Below are positions 23,543 to 24,529 of a stretch of DNA of 24,529 nucleotides, piece after piece. The translations under genes were made by a program, and so were the position numbers. The notes below the pieces were generated by a model. That model made no database searches. It saw nothing but the letters and a program-made list of their open reading frames with translations, and had not been told where the DNA came from. The first letter of the stretch is position 1. The number at the start of each line of letters is the position of its first letter. Location of the stretch: NCBI GenBank assembly GCA_002327525.1, contig DCWG01000120.1:815-25343 (forward strand), read 5' to 3'. Origin of the DNA: Gammaproteobacteria bacterium UBA2168. Lineage in GTDB: Bacteria > Pseudomonadota > Gammaproteobacteria > Pseudomonadales > Azotimanducaceae.

Positions 23543-23983
23543 CTCGCATATCGATACGACACCTGACCTGTTTGCTGGAACCCTTTTCTGCCGCGCTTAA
23601 AAAAGGTCGCGAAGGCGTTAGCTTTCGTGCAACCGCAGCATACAGAACGACACATCGGCACTCATCTTCCTTTATTACGCATCTCAGTGCGTGCGCAATT
23701 CGTACCACCTCGCCGATCGAACTTAGAGGTTTCCCTATGATGGGCGCGAGCGGATTTGGAGAGCTTGGGGATAAGCTGCAGGAATCAGAGTTAGCCATCC
23801 GGACGATTCTCACCGCACTGAGGACGCGCCGCCTCGACCGGATGATTTCCGAGGAAAAGAAACACGACAGAACAGACTGTCTTGAAACTAGCCGTCTTTC
23901 ACGGCCCGGGTAACTTTTTGATCCACCCTGAGGGAGGGAGCGGTCAGATCGATATACCGACTCGTCAACCACACAGGAGTGGG
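23543..23983. other. 440-bp region without a convincing gene
   Basis: The spacer between the DUF6151 gene and the discoidin-like gene has mixed composition and no recognisable RNA, IS end or repeat. A 5-bp GCCGT/ACGGC hairpin at 23891-23905 is followed only after 9 nt by TTTTT, too far for a standard terminator. A minus-strand open frame across 23226-24065 has no protein-like character. Confidence 0.5.
23737..23913 (+). CDS. Possible small protein, 58 residues
   Basis: A short open frame whose ATG (or the adjacent ATG) has GAGG about 8 nt upstream. It is mostly helical: GELGDKLQESELAIRTILTA then RTRRLDRMISEEKKHDR. No family is recognised. Composition is ordinary and there is no signal peptide. 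It could be a real small cytoplasmic protein or simply an open frame in a GC-rich genome. Confidence 0.25.
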   Translation: MMGASGFGELGDKLQESELAIRTILTALRTRRLDRMISEEKKHDRTDCLETSRLSRPG

Positions 23984-24529
23984 GTGCGAGGTAACCGATC
24001 CAGAATTGAGGCGCACAAGCTACCGCTGCTAGCGTTGCTCCTGGCAGCAGTAACGTGGCATGCATTTGCGTCCGCGCAGGATAACGTAGCGCTTACCATG
24101 GTTGCTGCTGGTGAGGGTGCCGCCTACGCGGCGAAGGCCATCGACACGCTCGCTGACGGCTCTCGGGTGCTAAATACGCATTGGTTCAACGTATCGGGCG
24201 TCCAGGCTGATGCCTGGGTCACAGTCGATCTTGGTGCCGCGCGCGAAACCGTGGAAATTGCTGTTGCAACCCGGGACGACAGGTCGATCGGTCTTGATCT
24301 ACACATTGGCAACAGTTTGTCGGACGGTCAGGTGACAGGAGCCCCCGATGCACAGTGCACCACACCGGGTAACCAGCCAGACGTACCCACCTCACTATAC
24401 AATTGCTCAATACCGGCGGTGACCGGGCGCTGCGTTACCGTTATGCCTCCCGTCGATACTTCCGGCCGCACCATGTCGTGCATGAATCATCGTACCAGCA
24501 GGCGGGCATCTTCCACCTCGTCGCTGAAA
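23984..24529 (+). CDS. Secreted discoidin (F5/8 type C)-like protein, N-terminus (partial)
   Basis: An open frame running off the right edge (182 codons so far). A basic start followed by KLPLLALLLAAVTWHAFASAQ is a good signal peptide, with cleavage after about residue 31. The mature part reads like a discoidin-type galactose- or carbohydrate-binding beta-sandwich: NTHWFNVSGVQADAWVTVDL followed by GAARETVEIAVATRDD, then LHIGNSLSDGQ, a Cys pair (Cys125, Cys141) and GRCVTVMPPVD. That is the W-V-x-V-D-L-G ... G-x-S ... G-R-x-V-x-V pattern. GTG at 23984 has AGGAG 4 nt upstream, slightly close; a TTG at 23918 is also in frame. The last 25 codons look less domain-like, and a different frame there reads IFHLVAE. 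The protein would act outside the cytoplasm, perhaps binding polysaccharide. Confidence 0.6.
   Translation, partial: MRGNRSRIEAHKLPLLALLLAAVTWHAFASAQDNVALTMVAAGEGAAYAAKAIDTLADGSRVLNTHWFNVSGVQADAWVTVDLGAARETVEIAVATRDDRSIGLDLHIGNSLSDGQVTGAPDAQCTTPGNQPDVPTSLYNCSIPAVTGRCVTVMPPVDTSGRTMSCMNHRTSRRASSTSSLK

Noticed and set aside
23226..24065. 279-residue open frame on the minus strand
   Set aside because: It crosses the DUF6151 gene, the empty spacer and the start of the discoidin-like gene, is Arg- and Cys-rich, and lacks protein-family character.
1..24529. CRISPR arrays, IS elements, integrases, attachment sites
   Set aside because: No regularly spaced repeats, transposase or integrase motifs, or tRNA genes were seen on either strand.

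Overview
The window is GC-rich (roughly 60% by eye), densely coded and free of recognisable RNA genes, IS elements or CRISPR arrays. Gene families and codon use suggest a proteobacterium, most likely a free-living, probably uncultured gammaproteobacterium with broad fatty-acid and carboxylate metabolism; this is inferred from protein character only. GTG or TTG starts with good ribosome-binding sites are frequent.

Layout. 1-125 (-) is the N-terminus of a LivH-type branched-chain amino acid permease running off the left edge. 285-2425 (+) is a tight trio: cupin, secreted CXXCH haem protein, secreted M20 metallo-hydrolase. 2506-5308 (+) carries a DUF2277 protein, an acyl-CoA synthetase and an unrecognised 208-residue protein. 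5324-8245 (-) reads rhomboid protease, TetR regulator, SnoaL-like protein, enoyl-CoA hydratase, preceded by the decayed end of an MFS transporter (8311-8700). 8801-10083 (+) holds an alpha/beta hydrolase and a lipoprotein.

The most distinctive region is 10090-16266: two operons diverging from a 58-bp gap. The minus operon encodes a Gfo/Idh/MocA oxidoreductase, a xylose-isomerase-like TIM-barrel protein and a phytanoyl-CoA-type Fe(II)/2-oxoglutarate dioxygenase. The plus operon encodes a second Gfo/Idh/MocA oxidoreductase, a second TIM-barrel epimerase/isomerase and a PLP aminotransferase with overlapping reading frames. Together they look like a small pathway oxidising, epimerising or cleaving, hydroxylating and transaminating a sugar, cyclitol or related compound. 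The substrate cannot be read from the sequence. This is the best candidate here for an undescribed pathway.

16427-16790 is a frameshifted O-methyltransferase relic. 16840-18626 (-) is an acyl-CoA dehydrogenase followed by an FMN-binding split-barrel protein. 18760-20166 (+) is a metallo-beta-lactamase-fold hydrolase plus a small membrane protein, and 20145-21011 (-) is a second such hydrolase. 21138-23542 (+) is a FATP-type acyl-CoA synthetase coupled to a cysteine-rich GFA-like (DUF6151) protein. After a mostly empty stretch, 23984 to the right edge begins a secreted discoidin-like protein.

Much of the window fits activation and beta-oxidation of acyl substrates (two ligases, one acyl-CoA dehydrogenase, one crotonase, several hydrolases), with the sugar-type operon pair set between these genes.
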